DNA of 64,000 nt from JAGQRJ01 sp041402045 (GTDB lineage Bacteria; Planctomycetota; J058): positions 62,001-126,000 of the forward strand of contig JAWKSZ010000006.1 of NCBI GenBank assembly GCA_041402045.1, written 5' to 3'. A program made the translations under genes and the position numbers. Position 1 is the first letter of the stretch, and each line of letters begins with the position of its first letter. The notes under the pieces were generated by a model. It was not told the origin of the DNA, ran no database searches, and saw nothing but the letters and a program-made list of their open reading frames with translations. Positions 34,349-42,059 of the stretch are shown piece after piece.

Positions 34349-34496
34349 AAGCAACGTCAGGTCCCCACTTGCGGGACAAGGGCTTAGCCCTACCGTCGCG
34401 ACGCCATCCGGCCACACCGTCCCGCCCAGAACTCAGATACGTTCCGCGCCGGCGTGCACAACCCTTGGCGGCTTCGTGCTTTTCGTTCTCATTCAT
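34347..34496 (-). CDS. Possible 49-residue leader peptide or small protein
   Basis: An open frame from ATG 34496, opening MNENEKHEAAKGCARRRGTY, with GAGGGG upstream. It ends in TAG at 34347-34349, exactly at the first AGGAG of the pilin leader. The N-terminal codons are less GC-rich than surrounding genes. No homology recognised. It could be a small protein, a translated leader controlling the pilin, or chance. Confidence 0.25.
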   Translation of the reverse strand: MNENEKHEAAKGCARRRGTYLSSGRDGVAGWRRDGRAKPLSRKWGPDVA

Positions 34497-34516
34497 GTCG
34501 GAATCCCCTCGCCGGA

Positions 34517-35599
34517 CTACCGAGCCGCCAGGCGGAGCTGCTCGCTCTTGAGCACGCGCTCGACCCACTCCAGGGGCAGCCGATCCAGGTCGAGGTAGGG
34601 GAGCTCGGTCCGCTCCAGCATGTCGGCCACTTCGGGGGCCGAGAGCACGTAGTCGTCGGCGGCCGCCTCGGCGTCGACGGCGTCGAGGAACCCGAGGACC
34701 GTCCCGGGCTCGCGGCGCTCGAGGTGCAGCCACACCGCGAAGCTGGTCACGTAGAACAGGAAGCGGTCGCTGCGGTCCTGCGGGTCCGCTTCGCTCGGGT
34801 GCCAGGGCTGCTTGGCCAGCTCCCGACAGCGCGCGAGCATGTCCCGCAGCTCCGCGAGCCCGCGCCCGCGCAGGCTCGTGGGGTCCTCCTGGGCGAGGCT
34901 CTCCTCGACCCGGCGCAGCGACCCGTCCGCGTCGAGCAAGCTCAGGTTCTGGTCGTCGAGCATGAACCGCCGCGAGCGCACGACCCAGTCTGCGATCTGC
35001 CGCCAGCGCCGCAGGGAGACGTATTCCCGCCCCTCGGCGCGGCGATCCTGCACGTAGCGCAGCGCGAGCTCGAGGCCCAGTCGCGCCGCGGCCGGATCGC
35101 GCAGCGCGCTCACCTCGTGCTCGATCAGCTCCGCCACCCCGTCGTGGACCCAGCGCAGGTAGGGGTCGAGCACGGTCACGCTGCGCAGGACGGTGGCCTC
35201 GGAGAGCTCGTGGGCCACGGTGTTCAAGAGCTGGCGCTGGGAGGTCTCGCTGGTCGCGCTGACCGGGTAGGGGAACACCACGCGGTTTCCTTCGAGGGTG
35301 GCCAGGGTCTGCACGACCTCGGCCTCCCCCGCCCCCGCGACCCCCGGAGGCTCGTAGAGCAGGAGCTCCGCGTCCGGCGGGCGTCGGCGCAGGCGCTCGG
35401 CGACGGAGCGCCGGACCCCCGCCACGTCGCGGGCGACGCCCTCGACCCAGGGGCGCTCCAGCTCGTCGGGGCGGAAGTAGACCGAGACGTCGCCCAGGAC
35501 CACGCGCTCCATGGTGGCGCGCTCGGCGAGGGTCGGGGGGCCCGCGACGCACCCCGCGAGGGTCGCGAGGGCCGTTGTCAGCAGCAGACGCCGGTGCAT
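34517..35599 (-). CDS. Lipoprotein with degenerate peptidase-MA-like (zincin) domain
   Basis: A 360-residue lipoprotein (TTALATLAGC lipobox; start ATG 35599, or GTG 35608). Residues about 140-170 read LNTVAHELSEATVL and then LRWVHDGVAELIEHE. In gluzincin peptidases of the MA type this region is HExxH ... W(L)xEGxAE. Here the second His is Glu (HELSE) and the glutamate ligand is Asp (HDGVAE), so zinc binding is doubtful. The layout resembles the two intact peptidase-MA-like proteins elsewhere in the window (52354-53868 and 56344-58842). It may be an inactive relative used for binding. Confidence 0.6.
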   Translation of the reverse strand: MHRRLLLTTALATLAGCVAGPPTLAERATMERVVLGDVSVYFRPDELERPWVEGVARDVAGVRRSVAERLRRRPPDAELLLYEPPGVAGAGEAEVVQTLATLEGNRVVFPYPVSATSETSQRQLLNTVAHELSEATVLRSVTVLDPYLRWVHDGVAELIEHEVSALRDPAAARLGLELALRYVQDRRAEGREYVSLRRWRQIADWVVRSRRFMLDDQNLSLLDADGSLRRVEESLAQEDPTSLRGRGLAELRDMLARCRELAKQPWHPSEADPQDRSDRFLFYVTSFAVWLHLERREPGTVLGFLDAVDAEAAADDYVLSAPEVADMLERTELPYLDLDRLPLEWVERVLKSEQLRLAAR

Positions 35600-35647
35600 G
35601 GCGTCCACCGTAGCAGGTCCGTTCGGTCTACGCCGAGGCGCAGGACG

Positions 35648-37522
35648 TCAGCCGCCGGACCGCAGGCCCACGACCCGGAGGCCGTAGCTCCGCGCGCGAG
35701 GCTCGACGTCCTGCGCCTCGAGCTCCAACGTCGCCCCCGGGGCCGCGTCGAAGCGCGGAGGGCGCACGGTCTGCTCGCGGCCGAGCTCGTCCACGTGCAC
35801 CCTCCAGCGCGCGGGGCTCTTGGACACCAGCCAGCCGTGGAGCGGCGCGGGGTGGGCGGCGAGCCAGGCGCACTGGAGGTAACGCTGGCGCTCGTCCTCG
35901 GCCTGGCGCACCTTGCGCTCGCGCTTGGGCAGCTCCTCGCACAGCTCCACGATCGCCACCGGCGGCAGCGCGCTCCCCTGCCCGAGGGCGGCGAGCAGCT
36001 GCTGCTGCGCGATCCAGTCGGCGTAGCGCCGGAGGGGCGAAGTCGCCTGCACGTAGGCGGGGGCCCCCAGCCCGTGGTGCGGCGCGGGCTCGCTCGTGAC
36101 CTGCACCGGGGACGGCCCCTCCGCCGCGGGCTGGGCGCGGAAGGGCGCGCGCACCCCCGCCTCCGCGATCGCGCGGGCGGCCTCGGTGTTGTAGTGGATC
36201 ATGCACTCGCCCACGACCCGCGAGGCGGGGCTGGTGCGCGGGTCGACGCTGCGCACGACCCGGCCCTCGGCGTCGAGGCCGAAGCGCACCCGCGCGCGCT
36301 CGAGGCTGCGCGCGCCGCGCTCGAAGCGCGCCTGGCGCAGGCCCTCGCTCAGCGCGATCAAGTCCCCGAGCTCGGGGCGCTCGTCGGCCTCGGCGTAGGT
36401 CCAGGCGTGGTCCACTCGGATCGTGCTCGCGGTGAAGCGCCCGTCCACCAGGCCGCCCCCCTGCACCCGGGCCACGTAGCTCAGCGCGGGGCGGTCCTCC
36501 CCCTGGGCCAGGGAGTAGCGCGCGACCAGCGCCGCAGGCAGGAGCGGGATCGCGCGGTCGTCGAAGTAAGCGGTGCTCGCCCGGGCGCGCGCCGCGCGGT
36601 CGAGGGCGCCGCCCTGCGGCCAGGCGGGGCGCGCGATATGGATCGCCACCCACCGCTCGCCGTCCTCCTCCCACCACGAGAGCGCGTCGTCGGCCTCGTG
36701 GGTCCCGGGAGGGTCGATCGCCACCGTGAGTCGCGGGCGCAGGTCGAGCCCCCGCCCCGGCTCCGGGTCGGCGAGCTCGGCCAGGGCGGCCGGCTCGAAC
36801 CCGGCCACGAGCCCGTGCCGCTCGGGGACCTCGTTCGTGTGTCGAGGGAGCACGCCCCGGGCCTCGAGGCGCTCCAGCAGGGCGTCGGGGCTCGCGCAGT
36901 CCAGCGCCTTGGCCAGGGCCTTGACCTCCTTGGCCACGTCCGCCGGATCGCGCAGCGCGTAGTCCACCAGCTCGTCGAGGAGCGGCTGGACCTCGCCGGC
37001 GTCGGCCTCCCCCGACGCCCACCAGCCCTCGAGCGCCGCGATCCGGCGCGCGCGCTCGGCCTGCTCGACGCGCCGCGCGCGGAGCTGCGCGTAGAGCGCC
37101 TCGTCCTGGCGCACGAGCGCACCCTGGTGCACGCGCACGCAGTCGAGCAGGCGCCCTTGGGCGTTCAACAGGCCCAGCGCCAGGCGCGAGATCGCGTCGT
37201 CGTCGCGCGCGCCGAGCTCGGCCTCGGCCAGGTCGGCGAGGGCGTACTCGCGCCCCGCCTCCAGGCGCTCGAACAGCGCCTGCTCGTCGAGCTGCGCGCG
37301 CTGCGCGCGCCAGCCCGCGAGGCGAGCCTCGAGGGCGCGGCTCGCGGCCTCGGGGTTCGCCGCGGCGACGGGCGCGCCGAGCTCGTCCAGGAGCCGCCCC
37401 CGCGGGATCCGCTGGGCCTTCCCCCGGGCGTCGATCAGCTGGACCTTGGTGGGTCCCGCGCGCTTGATCGCCCCGAGCTCGAGGCCGCCCTTGCGCTCGT
37501 ACCACACTGCCACGAAGTCCAT
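35648..37522 (-). CDS. RNase II/R-family exoribonuclease (RNB domain)
   Basis: Starts at ATG 37522; 624 residues. The RNB core has the acidic metal motif AIDPPGTHEADDALSW (IDP-x5-DDA), IHIARPAW and RAIPLLPAALV, FGLDAEGRV, and the diagnostic YVQATSPLRRYADWIAQQQ. This family degrades RNA 3' to 5' processively. The N-terminus is a small nucleic-acid-binding domain, but canonical cold-shock domains are not obvious; the C-terminus is a short S1-like region (about 560-624). Divergent from the GNAT gene with 64 bases between starts. Confidence 0.88.
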   Translation of the reverse strand: MDFVAVWYERKGGLELGAIKRAGPTKVQLIDARGKAQRIPRGRLLDELGAPVAAANPEAASRALEARLAGWRAQRAQLDEQALFERLEAGREYALADLAEAELGARDDDAISRLALGLLNAQGRLLDCVRVHQGALVRQDEALYAQLRARRVEQAERARRIAALEGWWASGEADAGEVQPLLDELVDYALRDPADVAKEVKALAKALDCASPDALLERLEARGVLPRHTNEVPERHGLVAGFEPAALAELADPEPGRGLDLRPRLTVAIDPPGTHEADDALSWWEEDGERWVAIHIARPAWPQGGALDRAARARASTAYFDDRAIPLLPAALVARYSLAQGEDRPALSYVARVQGGGLVDGRFTASTIRVDHAWTYAEADERPELGDLIALSEGLRQARFERGARSLERARVRFGLDAEGRVVRSVDPRTSPASRVVGECMIHYNTEAARAIAEAGVRAPFRAQPAAEGPSPVQVTSEPAPHHGLGAPAYVQATSPLRRYADWIAQQQLLAALGQGSALPPVAIVELCEELPKRERKVRQAEDERQRYLQCAWLAAHPAPLHGWLVSKSPARWRVHVDELGREQTVRPPRFDAAPGATLELEAQDVEPRARSYGLRVVGLRSGG

Positions 37523-37586
37523 GCCCGGGATCCTAAACGGCCCGAGGTCCCGTCGCTGAGTTCCGCGGCCGTGCGAGACTCGGCGC

Positions 37587-38162
37587 ATGAGCCTCGACCT
37601 CGAACCCTTGACGGCCGCCACGCTGCCCGCGTTCCGCGAGCTCCTCGGCGGGGCGGCGTTCGGCGGCTGCTTCTGCGCGGTGTGGACGGCCCACGGCCCG
37701 GACTGGGCCGCGCGCTGCGCGGACCCCGCCCAGCCCAACTACCGGGTCACCGCCGAGCGCGTGCGCGCCGGGGAGCACGTGGGCTTCCTGGTGCGCGAGG
37801 CCGGGCGCGTGGTGGCCTGGTGCGGCGCTGGGCCCAAGCCCTGCTTCCCCGCCCTCGGCACCCGGCTCGGCGCGCGGCTGACCCCGTCCTCGGACGCGGT
37901 GTGGGCGATCGGCTGCCTGGCGCTGAGCGAGGGGTTTCGCGGGCAGGGGAACGCGGCGCGGGTGATCGAGGCGGTCGTGGCCCGGGCCCGTGAGGCGGGC
38001 GCCGCGGCGATCGAGGCCTACCCCACCGACCCCTGGGACGAGCCCCGCAGCTACCGGGGCGCGCTCACGACCTACCTGCGCCTGGGCTTCGCGGAGGTCG
38101 CGCGCGAGCGCGACGACAGCGCGAGCCTCGTCGTGGTCCGCGCGACGCAGGGGACTGGTTAG
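37587..38162 (+). CDS. GNAT-family N-acetyltransferase
   Basis: A 191-residue protein with GNAT landmarks: LEPLTAATLPAFRELL near the start, GCFCAVWTAHGPDW, VVAWCGAGPKPCF, and motif A WAIGCLALSEGFRGQGNAARV, where RGQGNA binds acetyl-CoA. AIEAYPTDPWDEPRSYRG follows, with FAEVARER in the last strands. The Cys-rich GCFC block is typical of one GNAT subgroup. Substrate unknown. Confidence 0.85.
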   Translation: MSLDLEPLTAATLPAFRELLGGAAFGGCFCAVWTAHGPDWAARCADPAQPNYRVTAERVRAGEHVGFLVREAGRVVAWCGAGPKPCFPALGTRLGARLTPSSDAVWAIGCLALSEGFRGQGNAARVIEAVVARAREAGAAAIEAYPTDPWDEPRSYRGALTTYLRLGFAEVARERDDSASLVVVRATQGTG

Positions 38163-38202
38163 ACGCCACCGGCCGCGCCACTCTGCGGCTGCGGAGGTCC
38201 CC

Positions 38203-38478
38203 GTGTCCGACGAGAGGTTGCGCGAGCTCGAGCGGCGCGTGGACGCCGGGGACCCCGAGGCCAAGGCTCAGCTCGAGCGGCAGGTGTGCCGGACGGGGGT
38301 GCACTCCTGGACCGTCTACAAGGGCGGCGCGCCGTTTTGCCGCGGGTGCGGAACCACGGGGGAAGTCAGGGAGCGCGCGCTGGGCGACATGACGATCGGC
38401 CCAGACTCAGAGATCAACGACTGGTATCGGGAGCAGCTGAGGCTGCACCTGCAGCGGCTCGAAGACGACGGCGAGTAG
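38203..38478 (+). CDS. Small zinc-ribbon protein with LRELERR N-terminus
   Basis: From GTG 38203 (GGAGG at 38192-38196) the 91-residue protein opens (M)SDERLRELERRVDAG, a motif that starts many short, mostly helical proteins in myxobacteria and related genomes (from memory). VCRTGVHSWTVYKGGAPFCR then GCG forms a C-x12+-CxxC pattern, a possible zinc site. The C-terminal helix is charged. Convergent with the BMC operon, 5 bases between stops. No function assigned. Confidence 0.65.
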   Translation: MSDERLRELERRVDAGDPEAKAQLERQVCRTGVHSWTVYKGGAPFCRGCGTTGEVRERALGDMTIGPDSEINDWYREQLRLHLQRLEDDGE

Positions 38479-38483
38479 GCCGG

Positions 38484-39104
38484 CTACTTCTCGGAGCGGC
38501 CGGAGACGGCCTCGAGCGCGGCGATCGCGGCCTTGGAGGCCTCGGCGATGTCCGCCTCGGTCCCGCCCAGCCAGATCCGGCCGAAGGCGCCGAAGGGGCG
38601 GACCTCGATGATCGAGATCGGCGCGGCCTTCTCGGCCTCGTTGGCGGCGAGCGCCGCGTAGCCCGCGGGGTAGACCTCGAGAATGTAGAGCGTCTGTCCG
38701 CCGAGGAGCATGTTGCCCCAGCGATCGCGGTTGACGAGCGTCGCGTGGTAGGGGCTGACGTTGGTGATCGCCTGGGAGGTCATGACCTTGGGCTTGAGGC
38801 GCTGGTCCTCTTGCAGGCCCATGGCCTCGAGGATCGCGCGCCCGGCCTCGCGCACCTCGCCCTGGTCGAAGGAGTGCACCTCGAGCAGGCCGTAGGCGCG
38901 CTCGACCACCTGGATCGCCGGCTGCACGCCGGTGGCCTTGAGCGCCACGTCGGTGAGCCGGTTGATCTCGATCCCCGGGGCGACCTCGACGTAGAGCGCG
39001 GCCTGGCGCTCGACGGGGAGGTAGCCCCGGCCGGTCGTCGCCACGAAGGCGGCGTACTGCGGCTGCAGGATGTCGATGAAGCTGTAGGTGCGGAGTTCGG
39101 CCAC
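38484..39104 (-). CDS. BMC-T shell protein (double BMC domain, trimer)
   Basis: GTG 39104 (GGAG six bases upstream) gives 206 residues beginning AELRTYSFIDILQPQYAAFV. The first BMC domain (about 1-100) ends in VERAYGLLEVHSFDQGEVRE. The second (about 115-200) contains MLLGGQTLYILEVYPAGYAA and EVRPFGAFGRIWLGGTEADI. Two fused BMC domains make a pseudohexameric trimer, and the sequence resembles the stacking-type T proteins of the Haliangium ochraceum shell (recalled, not computed). In such proteins a large central pore may open and close. Last gene of the operon. Confidence 0.9.
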   Translation of the reverse strand: MAELRTYSFIDILQPQYAAFVATTGRGYLPVERQAALYVEVAPGIEINRLTDVALKATGVQPAIQVVERAYGLLEVHSFDQGEVREAGRAILEAMGLQEDQRLKPKVMTSQAITNVSPYHATLVNRDRWGNMLLGGQTLYILEVYPAGYAALAANEAEKAAPISIIEVRPFGAFGRIWLGGTEADIAEASKAAIAALEAVSGRSEK

Positions 39105-39161
39105 GGCGGGCTCCGGACGGGCTGGCCGCGCGGGGGGCACCCGCGCGGCTCAGGGGGAGAC

Positions 39162-39455
39162 TTAGGCCGTCGCTTCGGCCGGGATCGAGGGCAGGATCCC
39201 CTCGACCTCGGAGTGCGGACGCGGGATCACGTGGACGCTGACCAGCTCGCCCACGCGGCGGGCGGCGGTGGCGCCGGCGTCGGTCGCGGCCTTCACGGCG
39301 CCGACCTCACCCCGGACCATGACGGTGACGTAGCCGCCGCCAATGGTCTCCTTGCCGATCAGCTTCACGCGAGCGGCCTTGACCATGGCGTCGGCCGCCT
39401 CGATCGAACCGACCAACCCGCGGGTCTCGATCATTCCCAGCGCGATCTGGCTCAT
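39162..39455 (-). CDS. BMC-H hexameric shell protein
   Basis: A 97-residue single BMC (Pfam BMC) domain: ALGMIETRGLVGSIEAADAM, VRGEVGAVKAATDAGA, VSVHVIPRPH. The pore loop reads KETIGGGYVTV, with IGGG at the expected central position. ATG with GAGGAGACACC upstream. Closest in look to the Haliangium BMC-H and to PduA/EutM types. Forms flat hexamer facets of the compartment shell. Confidence 0.95.
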   Translation of the reverse strand: MSQIALGMIETRGLVGSIEAADAMVKAARVKLIGKETIGGGYVTVMVRGEVGAVKAATDAGATAARRVGELVSVHVIPRPHSEVEGILPSIPAEATA

Positions 39456-39471
39456 GGTGTCTCCTCAATCC

Positions 39472-41046
39472 TTAGCGCGATTGGCGCGAAATAATGGCTT
39501 CGATATCGGCCGGGGTCAACGGGCTGGCCCCGAATCCAAGGGGTGTCGGTTGCGGCGCGGCGGCCCCGGGGGCGCGATAGCCCGTGTGGGCCACGGCCGG
39601 GGTCGAGCGGTAGCTGGGCGCGATCTGCTCGCCGCTCCAGGGGAGCTGCGGGTCGCCGAACTCGCGGCGCAGTTGGTGCTCGAGGCGCTCGTCCTCGTCC
39701 AGCATCTCCTGATTCACGAACGCAATGCGCTTGGTGTTGATCAGGTGCAGCGGACCAATGTTGTCCGAGAAGATGTTCCCGCCCGGGGTGCCGCAGCCCA
39801 GGGTCATGGAGGGCGAGAGGTTCGTCGTGTAGCCGATCGACCCCATGGTGGTCGGGCTGTTGACGTTGATCCGGCAGGCCGGCATGGCCAGACCGAAGTC
39901 CTCGATCACGCGCTGGTCGGTGGCGTGGATCCCGCAGGAGTGCCCCAGCCCGCCGAAGTTGACGATCGCCAGGCACTTCTCGACGGCGTCCCGGTGGTTC
40001 TCGGCCACGAAGAAGGTCAGGAGCGGGGTCAGCTTCTCGATCGAGAGCGGGCCGTCCTTGCCGATCTTCTGGTAGGGCGCGATCAACACCGTGGTGTTCG
40101 GCGGCACGCTGAAACCGGCCATTTCGGCCAGCCGGCGCGGGAACTGCCCCACGATCTCGGGGTTCATGTGGCCGCGCTTGTTGATCAGCGGCTCGAGCTT
40201 CTTGATCTCCTCGGGGCTGCAAATGTGCGCCCCGTGGCGCACGAAGGCCTCGAGCACCGCGCGCTCGTTGGAGCGCTCGACCACGATCGACTGCTCGGAG
40301 GAGCAGATCGTGCCGTTGTCGAACACCTGCCCGAGCACGATCGCGCGCGCGGCCTTCTCGGGGTCGGCGCTGGGGTGCACGTAGACCGGCGTGTTGCCGG
40401 CGCCCACGCCGATCGCGGGCTTGCCCGAGGAGTAGGCCGCCTGCACCAGCCCCGGCCCGCCGGTGGCCAGAATGATCGACGTCCAGCGGTGGCTCATGAG
40501 GTGCTGGGTCGAGTCGAGGGTCGGCTGGGTCAACCAGCCCACCGCGCCCTCCGGCGCCCCCGCCGCGCGGGCGGCCTCGGCGGCGACGCGGCAGGACTCG
40601 GCGATACAGCGCTTGGCCCGGGGGTGCGGGCTGACCACGATCGGGCAGCGCGCCTTCATGGCGATCAGGATCTTGAACAGCGCGGTCGAGGTGGGGTTCG
40701 TGGTGGGGATCACCGCGGCCACGACGCCCGCCGGGTGCGCGACCTCGATCACGCCCTGGGCCTCGTCGCGGTGGATCACCCCCGCGGTCTTGAGCCCCTT
40801 GAACTTCTTCCAGCTGAACTCGGTGGCGAAGATGTTCTTGAGCGTCTTGCCGGTGACGTGGCCGTAGCCCGTCTCCTCGACGGCCATGCGCGCCAGGCGC
40901 ACCGCCTCGCGGCGCCCGGCCTCGGCCACGGCCTGGGCCCAGCGGTCGGCGTCGGCCTGGCTCGCGTGCTCCATGAGCTTGCGCGCGTCCCGGGCGCGGG
41001 CGAGCTGGTCGCGGACTTCCTGCAGCGCGGCGAGGTCCTTGTCCAC
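39472..41046 (-). CDS. Acylating aldehyde dehydrogenase with C-terminal encapsulation peptide
   Basis: The 524-residue enzyme matches PduP/EutE-type CoA-acylating aldehyde dehydrogenases: VIPTTNPTSTALFKILIAMK, GVGAGNTPVYV, the catalytic Cys248 in VFDNGTICSSEQS, and GYTTNLSPSMTLGCGTPGGN. It oxidises an aldehyde to acyl-CoA, reducing NAD+. After about residue 470 the enzyme ends in a disordered Pro/Ala-rich linker and a terminal helix PLTPADIEAIISRQSR. That helix has the amphipathic pattern of BMC encapsulation peptides, so it should be packed inside the shell. GTG start, 3 bases after the upstream BMC-H stop. The substrate aldehyde is not evident. Confidence 0.93.
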   Translation of the reverse strand: MDKDLAALQEVRDQLARARDARKLMEHASQADADRWAQAVAEAGRREAVRLARMAVEETGYGHVTGKTLKNIFATEFSWKKFKGLKTAGVIHRDEAQGVIEVAHPAGVVAAVIPTTNPTSTALFKILIAMKARCPIVVSPHPRAKRCIAESCRVAAEAARAAGAPEGAVGWLTQPTLDSTQHLMSHRWTSIILATGGPGLVQAAYSSGKPAIGVGAGNTPVYVHPSADPEKAARAIVLGQVFDNGTICSSEQSIVVERSNERAVLEAFVRHGAHICSPEEIKKLEPLINKRGHMNPEIVGQFPRRLAEMAGFSVPPNTTVLIAPYQKIGKDGPLSIEKLTPLLTFFVAENHRDAVEKCLAIVNFGGLGHSCGIHATDQRVIEDFGLAMPACRINVNSPTTMGSIGYTTNLSPSMTLGCGTPGGNIFSDNIGPLHLINTKRIAFVNQEMLDEDERLEHQLRREFGDPQLPWSGEQIAPSYRSTPAVAHTGYRAPGAAAPQPTPLGFGASPLTPADIEAIISRQSR

Positions 41047-41049
41047 GGC

Positions 41050-41394
41050 TTAGTCCTCGCTCTCGAGCGCCCAGGACGCGGGCAGGGGGCGGCGGCTGTG
41101 GGAGCCGCCGTCGCGGGGCAGGAGCTGGTCGAGCTGGGCGTCGGGCTTGGGGATCCGGTGCACGCAGGACAGCTCGCCCACGGCGCGCGCGGCCCGGGCT
41201 CCGGCCTCGGTCGCGGCGTTGACCGCCCCTACGCTCCCGCGCACGATCACGGTGAAGATCCCCCCTCCGCTGGACTCGCGCCAGGCGTAGGCCGTCTCAG
41301 CGGCCTTGGTCATGGCGTCCAGAGCCTCCACGGCGCCCACCAAGCCCGTGGTCTCGACCATGCCGATGGCGTTCGTGTACAGAGGTCTGGCCAT
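41050..41394 (-). CDS. BMC-H hexameric shell protein, second copy
   Basis: A 114-residue BMC-domain protein: NAIGMVETTGLVGAVEALDA, ESSGGGIFTVIVRGSVGAVN, GELSCVHRIPKPDAQL. The pore word is SSGGG rather than IGGG, so the two hexamers probably differ in permeability. A short C-terminal extension (RRPLPASWALESED) follows the domain. First shell gene after the promoter at 41406-41434. The ATG has little room for an SD. Confidence 0.93.
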   Translation of the reverse strand: MARPLYTNAIGMVETTGLVGAVEALDAMTKAAETAYAWRESSGGGIFTVIVRGSVGAVNAATEAGARAARAVGELSCVHRIPKPDAQLDQLLPRDGGSHSRRPLPASWALESED

Positions 41395-41405
41395 GCGAAG
41401 GACGG

Positions 41406-41434
41406 ACTATAGGGAAGTTACAAGGAGGGGGCAA
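41406..41434 (-). promoter_or_regulatory. Sigma-70-like promoter of the BMC operon
   Basis: On the minus strand TTGCCC (41434-41429) and TATAGT (41411-41406) are separated by exactly 17 bases. They match the -35 and -10 consensus at 4/6 and 5/6. Transcription would begin about 5 bases before the BMC-H ATG at 41394, giving an almost leaderless mRNA. Confidence 0.55.
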
Positions 41435-41444
41435 GCGGCCCGTG

Positions 41445-41882
41445 CTACTCGTCCTCGTCCGGCGGCGGGGCGTCGGCGAAGGTGGTCCCCACGCCGCTCA
41501 CGAACACCGCGCCCCCCTCGCGCAGGGTGGCGAGGAAGGCCGCGTTGACCTTGCCCCCGTCCACCGACTGCTCGTGGGCGTGGAACCGGCCGTCGTGTCG
41601 GACCTCGGCGCGCACGTAGTAAATCTTGGCGCCGCCGCCGTCTATGGAGCGCAGCCCGAGCTGGACCTGGACGGTCGCGGGGTCGATCCCCTGGGGCTGG
41701 GCCTCGGCCTTCAGCCGGTCCGAGAGCGCCAGGACCTGCTCCGCGGTGGGGAACCGGCCCAGGGCGTGCACCGCCTTGTCGCAGGCCTGCTGGTACTTGA
41801 GCGCGCGGCCGTAGGGCACGCCGAACCACAGCGCGACCCCGACCGCCGCGAGCACCAGGACCCCGAGTTGCCAGCCCTTCAT
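41445..41882 (-). CDS. Small membrane-anchored protein of unknown function next to the BMC operon
   Basis: A 145-residue protein. One N-terminal hydrophobic helix (WQLGVLVLAAVGVALWFGV) is followed by a small alpha/beta domain (KYQQACDKAVHALGRFPTAE; YYVRAEVRHDGRFHAHEQSV). SD GGGAGGG and a possible -10 TAACCT precede it. Same strand and immediately upstream of the shell genes, but the BMC genes have their own promoter, so a functional link is unproven. Confidence 0.6.
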   Translation of the reverse strand: MKGWQLGVLVLAAVGVALWFGVPYGRALKYQQACDKAVHALGRFPTAEQVLALSDRLKAEAQPQGIDPATVQVQLGLRSIDGGGAKIYYVRAEVRHDGRFHAHEQSVDGGKVNAAFLATLREGGAVFVSGVGTTFADAPPPDEDE

Positions 41883-41977
41883 GCGCCCTCCCCCAGAGAG
41901 GTTAGCGGCTCGTCGGGGTCGAGGCGATGTCCGGGCTGGCGGCCGGCCGAACCCATAGGGTAAACTGGGGGCCGTTC

Positions 41978-42051
41978 GGGCGATTAGCTCAGTTGGTTAG
42001 AGCGCTATCTTCACACGGTAGAAGTCACAGGTTCGAATCCTGTATCGCCCA
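41978..42051 (+). tRNA. tRNA-Val (anticodon CAC)
   Basis: Acceptor GGGCGAT pairs with ATCGCCC; the D arm is GCTC/GAGC, the anticodon arm CTATC/GGTAG with loop TTCACAC (anticodon CAC at 42012-42014, reading GUG), and the T arm ACAGG-TTCGAAT-CCTGT. The discriminator is A at 42051 and the CCA end is not encoded. TAAACT at 41961-41966 is a plausible -10. The minus-strand kinase gene ends only 8 bases further on. Confidence 0.95.
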
Positions 42052-42059
42052 TGGCGCCC

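Noticed and set aside
34317..34420. c-di-GMP (GEMM) riboswitch upstream of the pilin-like gene
   Set aside because: The leader has some hairpins, but the conserved GEMM core (ACGCAAAGCC and the tetraloop-receptor pair) could not be found.
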